64,000 nucleotides of DNA from an uncultured Alkaliphilus sp. GTDB taxonomy: Bacteria > Bacillota > Clostridia > Peptostreptococcales > Natronincolaceae. Location of the stretch: contig CALJEQ010000008.1 in the NCBI GenBank assembly GCA_938074565.1, forward strand, positions 124,001 through 188,000. Direction: 5' to 3'. This document shows, piece by piece, positions 1 to 9,219 of this stretch (position 1 is its first letter; each line of letters opens with the position of its first letter). The notes under the pieces were generated by a model. The model saw nothing but the letters and a program-made list of their open reading frames with translations, did not search any database and had not been told where the DNA came from. A program made the position numbers and the translations under genes.

Positions 1-546
1 CATATCATCAACAACAATTCTGTTTTTATCCTTTGGATCTTTTATATAACCGTAGGTGGCAAATGAACCAATAAATTTACCATCTTCTATCTTACTTCTA
101 AAGGTTGATCGTATTGCTTCTGATATATCTTCGCAATACCATTCATTAACTAAGCCATTTATTTGGCGGGCTTTTTTTCCACCTTTTTGATAGGTGTCAA
201 CAAAATCATTTAAACTTACAAACCTAATGTTCCATTGTAAAAATTTATTATGAAGATATTTTTCCACCAACTCCATATCCCTTGTGAAACGTGATTGGCT
301 TTTACTTAAAATAATATTAAATTTGCCATCTTCTGCATCTTGGATCATCTTATTAAACTCTGGTCTGTTGGCATCCAGTCCAGAATAATCGTCATCACTA
401 TAAATGTTATAAATAGACCAACCCTGCTCTATAGCATATTTAGTTAGCATATTCTTCTGATTTTGTATACTTTCACTATCATCAAACTTATATTTTTTAT
501 CTCTATCTTCATCTGATAATCTACAGTATACAGCAACTTTTTCCAC
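1..546 (-). CDS. Serine recombinase (resolvase/integrase family), partial at window edge
   Basis: My translation of the minus strand from a GTG at 546 gives 182 open codons running off the left edge. The N-terminus reads EKVAVYCRLSDEDR, the YxRxS signature of serine recombinases with the nucleophilic Ser near residue 10. Later matches include DDDYSGLDANRPEFNKM and a QSRFTRDMELVE segment, as in large serine recombinases of clostridial integrative elements. An in-frame TAA precedes the GTG and a GGAGGG site (556-561) lies 9 nt upstream, which fixes the start. The recombinase and zinc-ribbon domains would lie outside the window. It probably catalyses excision and integration of a mobile element extending to the left; the element's type cannot be told from this fragment. 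Confidence 0.9.
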   Translation of the reverse strand, partial: MEKVAVYCRLSDEDRDKKYKFDDSESIQNQKNMLTKYAIEQGWSIYNIYSDDDYSGLDANRPEFNKMIQDAEDGKFNIILSKSQSRFTRDMELVEKYLHNKFLQWNIRFVSLNDFVDTYQKGGKKARQINGLVNEWYCEDISEAIRSTFRSKIEDGKFIGSFATYGYIKDPKDKNRIVVDDM

Positions 547-638
547 TGATTATATCCCTCCTTCTTAGTAAGAATGATAGAATATAACCACCTGCTTTAC
601 TGATTTAATACTATAATAAAAAGGTGGTTATTCAAGGT

Positions 639-752
639 CTACTTTTCTAATTTTAATACCATATCTATAAATAATTCTTGTAGATTATCTTTTGCTTCTT
701 TAGTTTTATTAAATTCTTCTATTATCTTTACTTCCTTACATTTTTTAGCCAT
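639..752 (-). CDS. Small 37-aa ORF upstream of the recombinase
   Basis: An ATG at 752 preceded by GGGGGAAGG opens a 37-codon frame beginning MAKKCKEVKIIEEF and ending MVLKLEK, followed by TAG. It is charged and probably helical. It sits 90 bp upstream of the serine recombinase on the same strand, so the two are likely co-transcribed. Short lysine-rich ORFs beside serine recombinases are common in clostridial mobile elements, but I cannot assign a function. The good ribosome-binding site is the main evidence that it is real. Confidence 0.55.
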   Translation of the reverse strand: MAKKCKEVKIIEEFNKTKEAKDNLQELFIDMVLKLEK

Positions 753-847
753 GTACCTTCCCCCTTTTACTTATTGGTGTATTAGTATATTTATATGAAG
801 CTTATTGTTTGTCTTATTAAGATTAATTCTTTTAAAAAGGGTATAAT

Positions 848-875
848 AAAAAACCGTACAGGGACGGTTTTAATT
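848..875. terminator. Hairpin with flanking A/T runs, bidirectional terminator
   Basis: AAACCGT and ACGGTTT form a 7-bp stem around the loop ACAGGG. There is a T-rich run on both strands, so it could stop transcription from either side. It lies between the recombinase unit and the ABC transporter operon. Confidence 0.55.
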
Positions 876-1014
876 TTTAAAAAATGTAAGTGTGATTGGC
901 TAATTTAGTTCAATATAAAAATTTGTAAATTATTCATATTAAATCAATATTTACTTTATTAGATAAAATTTAGTGTAATTTTGTCGAAACAAAAAAAGAC
1001 CAACTATTTTTTGA

Positions 1015-1069
1015 GGTTCTATAATATATGGTTTTGGTGAAAAAACCATTACCAATATATTATAGAACC
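1015..1069. repeat. 55-bp palindromic element with 15-bp perfect arms
   Basis: GGTTCTATAATATAT at 1015-1029 is repeated exactly in reverse complement at 1055-1069. The inner parts (GGTTTT and AAAACC-like) pair imperfectly. It lies 34 bp after the stop of the ABC permease gene, but no T-run follows on either strand, so it is not a typical intrinsic terminator. The GGNTCT ends resemble the termini of ISL3-family insertion sequences, so it may be a minimal MITE-like remnant. I see no 8-bp target duplication. Confidence 0.5.
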
Positions 1070-1102
1070 AGTAAATGACCTTATCTTTATCAATAATTAT
1101 CG

Positions 1103-3598
1103 TTAATTATTATTTCTAATCCTCTCAACAATACTTTCTTTAACTAATACCTTCTTTACCAATATAGGTACTATGTATCCTAATAGAATAATTATTGGGA
1201 ATGTTATTATTAAAGGAAATACAGTAAACTTATATGTGAAAAAAGGTATTTCTCTTTCAAAACTTTTTAATATTGTAATTGAAATTAGTAAAGTAAAAAA
1301 GCTAGTTGTTATTATAGTTGATAATGTGTATATCAAACCCTCTTTTGTTAATAAAGAATTTAACTGCCTATTGGTCATACCAATACACTGTAATAACGCA
1401 AATTCTTTTTTTCTTACCATAATACTAGTAATAATAGAGTTTACAAAATTAATTATCCCTACAATACCAATAATAAAACTCAATACTCCACCTACGATAA
1501 TAAACATATTTTTCATACCTTTAAGTTCTTCTAGTAAAATCTGCTTTGATTCATAATTTAACTCTAATATTGGGTCTTCGGATATTCCTTTTAATATTTT
1601 TTCAGCATCATCTATTTTTTCATCCTCAACATCAAATTTATATACCATTTTAGCGGGATTCTCAATTATTTCCTCATATATGGAGGACGGAAGATACAGT
1701 AATTGTGCTTTTATCAGCTGACCATTTGCCAACTTAAAAGAAAAATAACGTCTTGCACTGTTCTTAGAACCATAAGTAATTAATGCCATAACTTCAAATT
1801 GTCTACTGCCATTTTCTGTAGCAAGAGTAATTTTGTCACCTACATTATAGTTCGCATTTTCAAGATTTAAATCCTCTTCATCATTTACACCAAGAATAAT
1901 ATAATCACCTGACTTAAATTTATCCATATCTATGGTTCCTTCTATCACCTGTTGTTTTGAAATTAAAAAATCATCTAATCCATAAAGTTGAAGAGGTGCT
2001 TTTCCATCAAGTTCTAAAATATTTTTATCTTCTATCCATATACCATCAAAATCCCTATAGTAAATGGCTCCACCATTTATAAACCCCTCAATACTCTCTA
2101 GTAAGTTTATTATGTCAGTTGTAATAGCTTCATCATGTCCTTTATACTGATATTTAAAGTATTCATCAGAGCCAATGTTAAAATCCGTACTTAAGAATCT
2201 ATTAACATATTTTTCTGGATTAAAACCATTAGTAAAAGTGTATATTGAATTAAACAGTACTAAACTTATAGACATAGAAAGAATAACTATTATGGTACGA
2301 AGCTTGTTTCTGCTTAAATTTGAAATTGCCATTTTGCTTAACTTAACTTCATTTTCATTTTTCTTCTCCTTTATATATTTTAACTCATCTACATCTCCTA
2401 TTCTTATGGATTCTATAGGAGAAACTTTACCCGCACTCTTCCCTGGTTTTCTACTACTAATAAATACAGTAGCAAGAGAAAAGGCACTTGCAAATAAAAA
2501 TATCAATGGACTGAAAGAAATACTTATAAAATCCTCCAATCTAAATTCCTTTGCTATAATAGGAACAAGTAGATTTCCAATCAAATATCCCAATACGATT
2601 CCTAATGGTATTCCAATTGCAGACAAAAGCTGTGCTTGTCTCCAAATTATTTTTTTTAGTTGCTTTGAAGTAGTTCCTATAGTTTTTAATAACCCATAAA
2701 ATCTTATGTCTCTAAGAACAGAGATTTGAAAAATATTATAAATTATTAAATACCCAGTTAAGATGATAATTAAAATTAGTACAATGCCACCGATTACTAT
2801 TGTTGGATCAGAATTTTTGAACCCTTCAGCCATGTATCCCCAATTTACTCCTGTAGCAATATAATTAGGGTCTTGCTGGAAGATACTATAGCCTGTTTCT
2901 ATTATGATAGTATATAATTTTTTCTCTATGTTAAAAGAATTTGAAAACATCACATCTAAATTAATATTACTCTCTGGTAAATTCAAACTTTCTGCATATT
3001 CTTTAGAAGTGAAAATCCGCATAGCTCCCATTAATGGATCAACTGGATAAAACCCTACAAGATCAAATTCCTTCTCAATAGTCTCCAGTTCATTACTATT
3101 AGTATCATGTATATAGAATTTTAAATGGATTTTTTCTCCTACTTTATGTGGAATCCCTAGTAAATCTAGAACTTTAGTATTAGTGATAATTTCATTTTTT
3201 TCTATCGGTAATCTCCCAACAGTAGGATAGGCAAATCCCCTCTTTATATAATTTTCATCACCATAGGAAATTTCTACATGCTCTTTTCTAAGCTCATTAT
3301 TAATAACAGACCCTATCATCCTTCTATATCCCTGTTCTTTAATAAGTGGATGACTTTTTAATTTTTCATACTTTTCTTCATTTAGATCTTTAAACTCTCC
3401 ATGATAAGTGGTACCTACACTTCTCATAGTCTGTAGCTCTATAGATTCTTTCATGCCAAAACCTATTGTGAACAATGCTGTTAGTAATAATGTTGTAAGG
3501 GCAATAGCAATGATGGCTATAGAATTTCTAGTTTTGTTGTTTTTTAGAGATGCCCTAGCTATTCGATTTATTATTCTTTTATTGTCAACTCTAGCCAC
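1103..3598 (-). CDS. FtsX/MacB-type ABC transporter permease
   Basis: A membrane component of an ABC transporter of about 831 aa. The layout is one TM helix near residues 25-45, a long extracytoplasmic segment, a TM cluster near 270-385, a second FtsX-like unit starting with a TM near 435, another large external domain, and three C-terminal TMs. This is the duplicated FtsX architecture of permeases that handle lipoproteins, antimicrobial peptides or envelope stress. The frame is open to a TTG-like region further up, but I prefer GTG 3598: it has GGTGGTGA just upstream and overlaps the end of the ATPase gene by 8 nt, typical of coupled translation. The substrate is unknown. The adjoining two-component system suggests Bce-like peptide sensing. 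Confidence 0.85.
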   Translation of the reverse strand: MARVDNKRIINRIARASLKNNKTRNSIAIIAIALTTLLLTALFTIGFGMKESIELQTMRSVGTTYHGEFKDLNEEKYEKLKSHPLIKEQGYRRMIGSVINNELRKEHVEISYGDENYIKRGFAYPTVGRLPIEKNEIITNTKVLDLLGIPHKVGEKIHLKFYIHDTNSNELETIEKEFDLVGFYPVDPLMGAMRIFTSKEYAESLNLPESNINLDVMFSNSFNIEKKLYTIIIETGYSIFQQDPNYIATGVNWGYMAEGFKNSDPTIVIGGIVLILIIILTGYLIIYNIFQISVLRDIRFYGLLKTIGTTSKQLKKIIWRQAQLLSAIGIPLGIVLGYLIGNLLVPIIAKEFRLEDFISISFSPLIFLFASAFSLATVFISSRKPGKSAGKVSPIESIRIGDVDELKYIKEKKNENEVKLSKMAISNLSRNKLRTIIVILSMSISLVLFNSIYTFTNGFNPEKYVNRFLSTDFNIGSDEYFKYQYKGHDEAITTDIINLLESIEGFINGGAIYYRDFDGIWIEDKNILELDGKAPLQLYGLDDFLISKQQVIEGTIDMDKFKSGDYIILGVNDEEDLNLENANYNVGDKITLATENGSRQFEVMALITYGSKNSARRYFSFKLANGQLIKAQLLYLPSSIYEEIIENPAKMVYKFDVEDEKIDDAEKILKGISEDPILELNYESKQILLEELKGMKNMFIIVGGVLSFIIGIVGIINFVNSIITSIMVRKKEFALLQCIGMTNRQLNSLLTKEGLIYTLSTIITTSFFTLLISITILKSFEREIPFFTYKFTVFPLIITFPIIILLGYIVPILVKKVLVKESIVERIRNNN

Positions 3599-4271
3599 AT
3601 ATATCACCACCAAATATCTTTCCATCTTCAATCCGTATTACTCTATCTGCCATTTGGGCAATTTCTTCGTTATGGGTAATCATCACAACAGTTTGATTAA
3701 ATCTATGACTAGAAACTTTTATGAGCCCCATTACATCAAGGCTAGTTTTACTATCAAGATTTCCTGTAGGCTCATCTGCTAAAATAATAGAAGGTTTTGT
3801 AGCAAGTGCTCTACCTATCGCCACCCTTTGCTGCTGTCCACCAGAAAGCTGATTTGGCATCTTAAATTTTTTATCTTCAATTCCTAAAGTCTTAAATATC
3901 TCATCCACATAAGCTTTATCAACTTTATTTCCATCTAGTGCTATGGGTAAGGTTATATTTTCATAAACATTTAATACAGGTACAAGATTATATGCCTGAA
4001 AAACAAAGCCAATTTTTCTTCTTCTAAATATGGTCAATTCATCATCCTTCAATTTAAAAATGTCTGTACCGTCAATCTCTACTACCCCATCAGTAAGTCT
4101 ATCTAATCCTCCTAACATATGCAGTAATGTAGATTTTCCACTACCAGACTTCCCTACTATAGCAATAAACTCTCCTTGTTTAATAGACAAGTCGACTCCA
4201 TCTAATGCCTTTACTAAATTTTTATTTTCTCCATAATATTTTTTTAACCCCGCAGTCTTTAAAGTTTCCAT
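3591..4271 (-). CDS. ABC transporter ATP-binding protein (MacB/LolD/BceA type)
   Basis: A 226-aa nucleotide-binding subunit. Walker A is GKSGSGKST (residues 40-48), the signature is [15 protein letters not shown] (about 142-156), and Walker B is [12 protein letters not shown]. The ADEPTGNLD form is typical of ATPases that partner FtsX-like permeases. Its stop overlaps the start of the permease gene, and it lies about 105 bp downstream of the histidine kinase. It powers the adjacent permease; the substrate cannot be read from the sequence. Confidence 0.92.
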   Translation of the reverse strand: METLKTAGLKKYYGENKNLVKALDGVDLSIKQGEFIAIVGKSGSGKSTLLHMLGGLDRLTDGVVEIDGTDIFKLKDDELTIFRRRKIGFVFQAYNLVPVLNVYENITLPIALDGNKVDKAYVDEIFKTLGIEDKKFKMPNQLSGGQQQRVAIGRALATKPSIILADEPTGNLDSKTSLDVMGLIKVSSHRFNQTVVMITHNEEIAQMADRVIRIEDGKIFGGDICG

Positions 4272-4375
4272 ATTCTCCTCCTTCTATAAAAAAAGTCTAT
4301 ACCTTATTATATACACTATATCAAATAAATCTTTCGAGATTCTTTCTGAAATCTAACAGTTATGCAACAATTGAA

Positions 4376-5281
4376 TTATTTATAATCTTTGGGTAGAAAT
4401 ATAGAAAAAGTACTTCCTTTACCTACCTGAGACTCTACTTTGATATATCCATTTTCCCCTTGAATGATTTCCCTAGCCAAGTAAAGGCCTATACCAACTC
4501 CTTCTATCGCACTTACCCTCTCTGATCTATAGAACCTTTTGAATATTTTAGTCATTTCATCCTCCGAAATACCTATCCCATTATCGATAATATCTATTCT
4601 TATGAAAAGTGGATATTCAGTAACAATTATTCTTATTTCACCGTTATCTCTACTGTATTTTATACTGTTATCTACAATATTATAGATTGCTTCCTCTGTC
4701 CATTTTGGATCAAAGAAGGCCATATGTTCTCCTTCTTCCCTATATACAATTTTAATATTTTTATCCTTATCCTTTGCTTTATATTCTGTTGATTTAATTA
4801 TACTCTCAATAATAACATTTATATTATTATTACTAGGTATTAATTTAATAATTCCATTTTCAAGCCTTGAGGTCTTTACTAAGCTTTGAATTAAAAATTT
4901 TAATTTTTCCGTCTGAAAAATAATTTGATTAATATACTCCTCAGATGGGTTTTCTATCAATAATTCAGAATACAAAGATATATTTGCAATTGGTGTTTTA
5001 ATTTGATGGGATATATCAGAAACTAATACTTCAATGTTCTTCTTTTGCTGATGTAAATTTATCTCAGAAGAAGCTAACCCTAACAAGTATCTATTAAACT
5101 TAGACTCCACTTTTGACAACATTGATTCATCAAATCTTTCTTGAGAAAGTTTACATGTTGTGGCTAAGTCTAACATATCATCTATTTTTTTTAGTGTTTT
5201 TTTTATTTTTATATTTCTCCAAGTGGTATATAACAAACTAATTATAGCTATTCCTAAAAAAATATAATTTAAATAGCTCAT
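4376..5281 (-). CDS. Sensor histidine kinase
   Basis: About 301 aa with a single N-terminal TM helix (about 3-20), no obvious extracellular sensor domain, then HisKA with SDISHQIKTP (phospho-accepting His near 92). The HATPase domain carries the N box EAIYNIVDNSIKYS, G1 DIIDNGIGIS and G2 GVGIGLYLAREI. The ATG at 5281 overlaps the stop of the response regulator as ATGA, and GGGTGATG lies before it, so I prefer it to the ATG 15 nt upstream. Small kinases lacking a sensor domain often take their signal from a neighbouring Bce-type ABC transporter, which fits the downstream ABC genes. Confidence 0.9.
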   Translation of the reverse strand: MSYLNYIFLGIAIISLLYTTWRNIKIKKTLKKIDDMLDLATTCKLSQERFDESMLSKVESKFNRYLLGLASSEINLHQQKKNIEVLVSDISHQIKTPIANISLYSELLIENPSEEYINQIIFQTEKLKFLIQSLVKTSRLENGIIKLIPSNNNINVIIESIIKSTEYKAKDKDKNIKIVYREEGEHMAFFDPKWTEEAIYNIVDNSIKYSRDNGEIRIIVTEYPLFIRIDIIDNGIGISEDEMTKIFKRFYRSERVSAIEGVGIGLYLAREIIQGENGYIKVESQVGKGSTFSIFLPKDYK

Positions 5282-5943
5282 TGCTTCATCACCCAAGTGT
5301 ATCCAATTCCATATACAGTTTTTATATAATCCTGTGCTTCTAATTTATTTCTTAATCTATTTATGGCAACAGAAAGGGCATTTTCATCTACAAAGTCTCC
5401 GCTATTACTCCATATTTTATCTATTAAAGTTTCTCTATTTACTGTATTGCCACTATTTTTTATTAATATATTCAGTATTTTTTGTTCTGTTTTACTTAGA
5501 ATTAATTCTTTTTGATCTTTATAAAAGGTCATATTGTCAAAATTAAATATGTAATCATCAAACTCAAAATATGCTATCGTTTTTTTAGTTGTTCTTCTTA
5601 ATAGTGCTTCTACCCTAGACCTTAAAATCATAAGACTAAATGGCTTTGTTATGTAGTCATCGGCACCTAACTCAAATCCTGTTACAACATCAATTTCCAT
5701 ATCATTTGCAGTTAAAATTATAATTAGAACATTGCTAACCGTTCTTATCTCTTTACAAAAATCTAGTCCATTTCCATCAGGTAAATTTATATCTAAAATG
5801 ATTAAATCTATATTATTGTTGTTAAATAACTCTCGCCCTTGTGATAAATTATAACCCTGAAGAAATTTGTAATCCTTATCTTTAAAGGATAAAACTACTC
5901 CAGTATTTAATGCTATATCATCTTCAATTATTAATATATTCAA
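5278..5943 (-). CDS. OmpR-family response regulator
   Basis: A 221-aa two-domain regulator. The receiver has the acidic pocket EDD (7-9), phospho-acceptor Asp51 in LIILDINLPDGNGL, and Lys100 in DDYITKPFS. The C-terminus is a winged-helix DNA-binding domain ending AINRLRNKLEAQDYIKTVYGIGYTW in family style. It is the first gene of the four-gene run with the kinase, ATPase and permease, and likely controls their transcription. Confidence 0.93.
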   Translation of the reverse strand: MNILIIEDDIALNTGVVLSFKDKDYKFLQGYNLSQGRELFNNNNIDLIILDINLPDGNGLDFCKEIRTVSNVLIIILTANDMEIDVVTGFELGADDYITKPFSLMILRSRVEALLRRTTKKTIAYFEFDDYIFNFDNMTFYKDQKELILSKTEQKILNILIKNSGNTVNRETLIDKIWSNSGDFVDENALSVAINRLRNKLEAQDYIKTVYGIGYTWVMKQ

Positions 5944-6473
5944 GTATATCTCTCCCCCACCGAATCATTAAATTCCTGCACTTTAAATAAGAACTATTCT
6001 TAATTTTTCTGCTTAATATAATGAATTCTACACATACTTTACATATCCTTTCATCTACTCTACATATTTTTATTTGTGAATTTGTAGAAGCTTTTTACTC
6101 TCCATAAAGCAGTGGATGTTATATAATATCTTATATTTATTATTGAGTATTTCAATCATGTTTCACCAACACTACTTGCTAAAGAATAATAACATGTTGA
6201 GATACATATGACTTATGTGTCTTAACATTTTTTTGCATATTAAAAGAACTTACGAATGTAACCCCAAAAAAATCATAAATAAAAGGGCTGATGATTGATG
6301 CTTACATTAAAATAAGCTCTAATACAATAATGGAGAGGTATCACAACGCGCCCACCCTATTATTGACAAAGAGCCTATTAAATGTCATATGATTTTTAAA
6401 AAATCTATTAATTCTTTTACACATAGTAACATGTACTAGATACTTTCATTTAGCATCCCCCATACTTTAAATC
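5944..6473. other. 530-bp intergenic region between the two-component module and the RiPP/ABC operon
   Basis: I see no supported coding frame here. The only clear structure is the palindrome at 6315-6376. The upstream region of the response regulator (5944 onward) must hold that operon's promoter, but I see no convincing -35/-10 pair. No strong terminator follows the ABC permease ending at 6474. Confidence 0.4.
6315..6376. repeat. 62-bp imperfect palindrome with ISL3-like ends
   Basis: The left end begins AGCTCTAATACAATAATGG. The right end, read on the minus strand, begins AGGCTCTTTGTCAATAATAGG. The two align as imperfect inverted repeats around a GC-rich centre (ACAACGCGCCCACCC) that stands out in this AT-rich region. 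GGCTCTTTGTCAA-type termini are what I recall for ISL3-family elements, so this may be an internally deleted, non-autonomous copy. No transposase fragment is visible. Confidence 0.45.
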
Positions 6474-7097
6474 CTAACGCCAGCCATTAATTCTAAAGTT
6501 CAAAATTATCCAGTTAATCATTATAATAAATAAACACACTCCCATTAATAATACTTTATTGTAAGGTATGTTTGTCAATAAACCAAATAAATAAAAATAC
6601 TTAGTATATACACCTTTTGTTGATAATTCAAAATAATAGTAGGCAAAACTTACCATATATCCAACAGCAATCTCTCGAGTTAATTGAGAAAATAGCATAG
6701 AAATCGTTCCTAAAAATAATGCTCCAATTATACTACTCATTAAAAGTTTTAAAAAATTAAATACCGCTCCTTGTATATAAGCAACCAAGAGGAGTGTCGT
6801 AAAAGCTACAATCATACTAAAAAAGATAATTAATAATCTAATAATAAAAATTAAACTTTGCTTTACAGGCATTTGGTAAACTAAATCAGTTAAATTATCT
6901 ACTTCTTCGTGATGAAGCAAATTGCAAAACCAAATGATTCCTACTATAATAAAAACTTGTTCTGAAATTCTTGCTAGTTCCATTTCATTTAGTAACTTAA
7001 AGTTAAATGCAAATGGTAGGCATAATAGGAACAACCACCCTATAATATAACTTGGAGTGATTAAAATTTTTATATTGTGCTTAACTAGCCCTAGCAT
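6474..7097 (-). CDS. ABC transporter membrane subunit (short permease)
   Basis: A 207-aa polytopic membrane protein with about six hydrophobic helices (near 17-32, 45-60, 85-110, 125-145, 165-180 and 185-200) and no soluble domain. Its start overlaps the end of the ATPase gene (7091) by 7 nt, so it is translationally coupled. With the larger permease at 7974 it likely forms a heteromeric ABC-2-type transporter. At the tail of a RiPP operon such a module commonly confers self-immunity or a second export route. That role is inferred from position. Confidence 0.75.
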   Translation of the reverse strand: MLGLVKHNIKILITPSYIIGWLFLLCLPFAFNFKLLNEMELARISEQVFIIVGIIWFCNLLHHEEVDNLTDLVYQMPVKQSLIFIIRLLIIFFSMIVAFTTLLLVAYIQGAVFNFLKLLMSSIIGALFLGTISMLFSQLTREIAVGYMVSFAYYYFELSTKGVYTKYFYLFGLLTNIPYNKVLLMGVCLFIIMINWIILNFRINGWR

Positions 7098-7984
7098 AAT
7101 AACTCCTGAAAATTAGACCTAGCATCACTTGTGTGAGAAAGCATTTTTACTAAATATGCATCTTCCATGTTTGGTTTAACTTCCTCCCCAATTTTTTTAT
7201 CTGTTATAAGCTTAACACTATATCCAGAATTAGCTTCATTAATTGAAATAACATAATATTTTGATTGTATATCACTTAATTCCTCACATTTAATTTCTAC
7301 CACTCTAACTTTACCTAGAGCTTCGTCCATAAGGTGTTGACGCTCACCGCAAAAAATAATGTTCCCCTGATCTATTATAGCAATATTTTTGCAAGTATGT
7401 TCTATATCTCCAACAATATGTGTTGAAAGAACAACAATTCTATCTTTAGCAAATTCGGATAGCAAAGTTCTAAATCGAACTCGTTCATCTGGGTCTAGAC
7501 CAGCTGTTGGCTCATCAACAATTAATACTTTTGGATCTTTTAAAAGAGCTATTGCAATTCCTAACCGCCTTTTCATACCTCCAGAAAGTGTTTTAAACTT
7601 TTTTCTTTTATGTTTTATTAAGTTTACCTTTACTAACAACTCGTTAATTATTTCTTTACGCTTAACAACAGACTTTATACCTACAAGTAGTGCCATATAA
7701 TCCATAGCTTCTAAAACACTCATATAAGGATAAAATGAAAATTCTTGAGGTAAATAGCTAACACATTCTCTAATTTTAGTACGTTGACTTATAGGAATTC
7801 CATTAATAGTAATTTCACCAGTATCCGCAGGCAATAAAGCCATAAGTATTTTCATAAGTGTTGTTTTACCTGCACCATTAGGACCTAAAATTCCAAACAT
7901 TCCTTGAGGAATCGTTAAATCAATTTCATTAAGTGCAACTATATTTTTATACTTTTTACCAACTTGATTTAATCTAATTTCCAT
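7091..7984 (-). CDS. ABC transporter ATP-binding protein (ABC-2 / drug-export type)
   Basis: 297 aa. Walker A is GPNGAGKTT (34-42), the Q-loop lies in YLPQEFSFYPYMS, the signature is LSGGMKRRLGIAIAL, and Walker B is VLIVDEPTAGLDPDERVRF. A C-terminal tail of about 80 aa follows, as in CcmA/NatA-like exporters. It overlaps permease genes on both sides (7974-7984 and 7091-7097). It belongs to the last three genes of the minus-strand run that begins with the RiPP precursor at 14478. Confidence 0.92.
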   Translation of the reverse strand: MEIRLNQVGKKYKNIVALNEIDLTIPQGMFGILGPNGAGKTTLMKILMALLPADTGEITINGIPISQRTKIRECVSYLPQEFSFYPYMSVLEAMDYMALLVGIKSVVKRKEIINELLVKVNLIKHKRKKFKTLSGGMKRRLGIAIALLKDPKVLIVDEPTAGLDPDERVRFRTLLSEFAKDRIVVLSTHIVGDIEHTCKNIAIIDQGNIIFCGERQHLMDEALGKVRVVEIKCEELSDIQSKYYVISINEANSGYSVKLITDKKIGEEVKPNMEDAYLVKMLSHTSDARSNFQELLC

Positions 7985-9110
7985 GTAGAATTCCTCCCAT
8001 TACTTTATTCCTTTTTACTTCCCAAATAAAAGTTGTTAGTAAAATAAGCATAAGTGATATTCCTACATAGAATAAACGATTATATTTTATAGCCGATGCA
8101 AATTGTTGATAAAAATTATTACCATTAAATCTAATAATAAATCTTGTGAAATCATATTGACCTGTAAGTTCTGTATTGAATAAAAGAATCAATGTCATAC
8201 AGAATTTAACAACAATTGCAAAAATACTATTTTCGGCTATTATGGCTATAAGCATTGGTAATATAATTCCAAACATAACTGTTGGTGCAACCCAAGCAAT
8301 AATGTACTTAAAGAAATCTAAAAAATTTACTGTTGCATTATACATGTTAGCTTGAAATAGAAAAATTGTTGTCTCAATCAGTCCAATTGTTAGAAAGACA
8401 CTCATAACACTGATGAATAACCCTATGAATTTAGCTCCAACATATACGATTGATTTAACATTAGAACTGAAAATTAACTCTTGAGTACGCCAGTATTTAT
8501 CTCTCAATAAAGAAAATGAAGAAAGAAACACTACAAATAGACCTGCACTTATCCCCAAATAATCCGCTAACATCCTAGCATAAACTGCTGTAATTTTTCC
8601 ATCATCTTTTTGGCTTTCATATTCTATGAGTGATTCTTCATAAGTCATTGCTCGAATAAATTGACGGTACTTAGGCCCTAAAACGGTGTTTCCACCTAAC
8701 TCACTATCAAGACTATTCATATAGTCAATCATTGATTCGTAATCAATTTTTATGTCCTTAGGTTCTATTGTTAAGACATTTGTATTGGGGGCCATATTCA
8801 CTATAAATTTTTCAATGTGTTGCAATTGTTTATCAGTCAATTTAACCTTTTTAGCTATAGGTGCATATTTTATTACATTTTTGCTTTTCAAACTACCATA
8901 CAATTCCTTATATCCCAGTACTAGTTTTTCTTCCTTAGAAGTTGCTTCTATTGTGCTATAAACTAAGTTAGGATCTGGAGGTTTAAGTCTATTTGCTTCT
9001 TCACAATATTGGTATGAATAAAACAGAACTACAACGATTATGAATACAAAAAACGTAGTATTTCTGAATTGATATTTTATTTCACTAACTATTAAGTTTA
9101 GAAAAATCAT
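7974..9110 (-). CDS. ABC-2-type transporter permease
   Basis: About 378 aa. One N-terminal TM (about 17-33) is followed by an extracytoplasmic stretch of about 150 aa and then five or six TM helices (from about 185 to the end), the usual layout of ABC-2 permeases. I choose the ATG at 9110 (MIFLNLIVSEIK) because TTAGGAGGAGAC sits directly upstream; an in-frame ATG 18 nt earlier has no such site. The gap to the upstream radical SAM gene is 109 bp. It likely pairs with the ATPase at 7091 and the small permease at 6474. Confidence 0.8.
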   Translation of the reverse strand: MIFLNLIVSEIKYQFRNTTFFVFIIVVVLFYSYQYCEEANRLKPPDPNLVYSTIEATSKEEKLVLGYKELYGSLKSKNVIKYAPIAKKVKLTDKQLQHIEKFIVNMAPNTNVLTIEPKDIKIDYESMIDYMNSLDSELGGNTVLGPKYRQFIRAMTYEESLIEYESQKDDGKITAVYARMLADYLGISAGLFVVFLSSFSLLRDKYWRTQELIFSSNVKSIVYVGAKFIGLFISVMSVFLTIGLIETTIFLFQANMYNATVNFLDFFKYIIAWVAPTVMFGIILPMLIAIIAENSIFAIVVKFCMTLILLFNTELTGQYDFTRFIIRFNGNNFYQQFASAIKYNRLFYVGISLMLILLTTFIWEVKRNKVMGGILHGN

Positions 9111-9219
9111 GTCTCCTCCTAATGTCATTAATTTTTTTAATAATCTAAATTGATATTACTAATACCCTTACCTTTTTCAAGTTATTTAAAAAACATCCTA
9201 TCGAAATAAAAACAAATTT

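Noticed and set aside
1015-1069. Intrinsic terminator for the ABC permease gene
   Set aside because: The stem is long and AT-rich, and no T-run follows on either strand, so I list it as a palindromic repeat.
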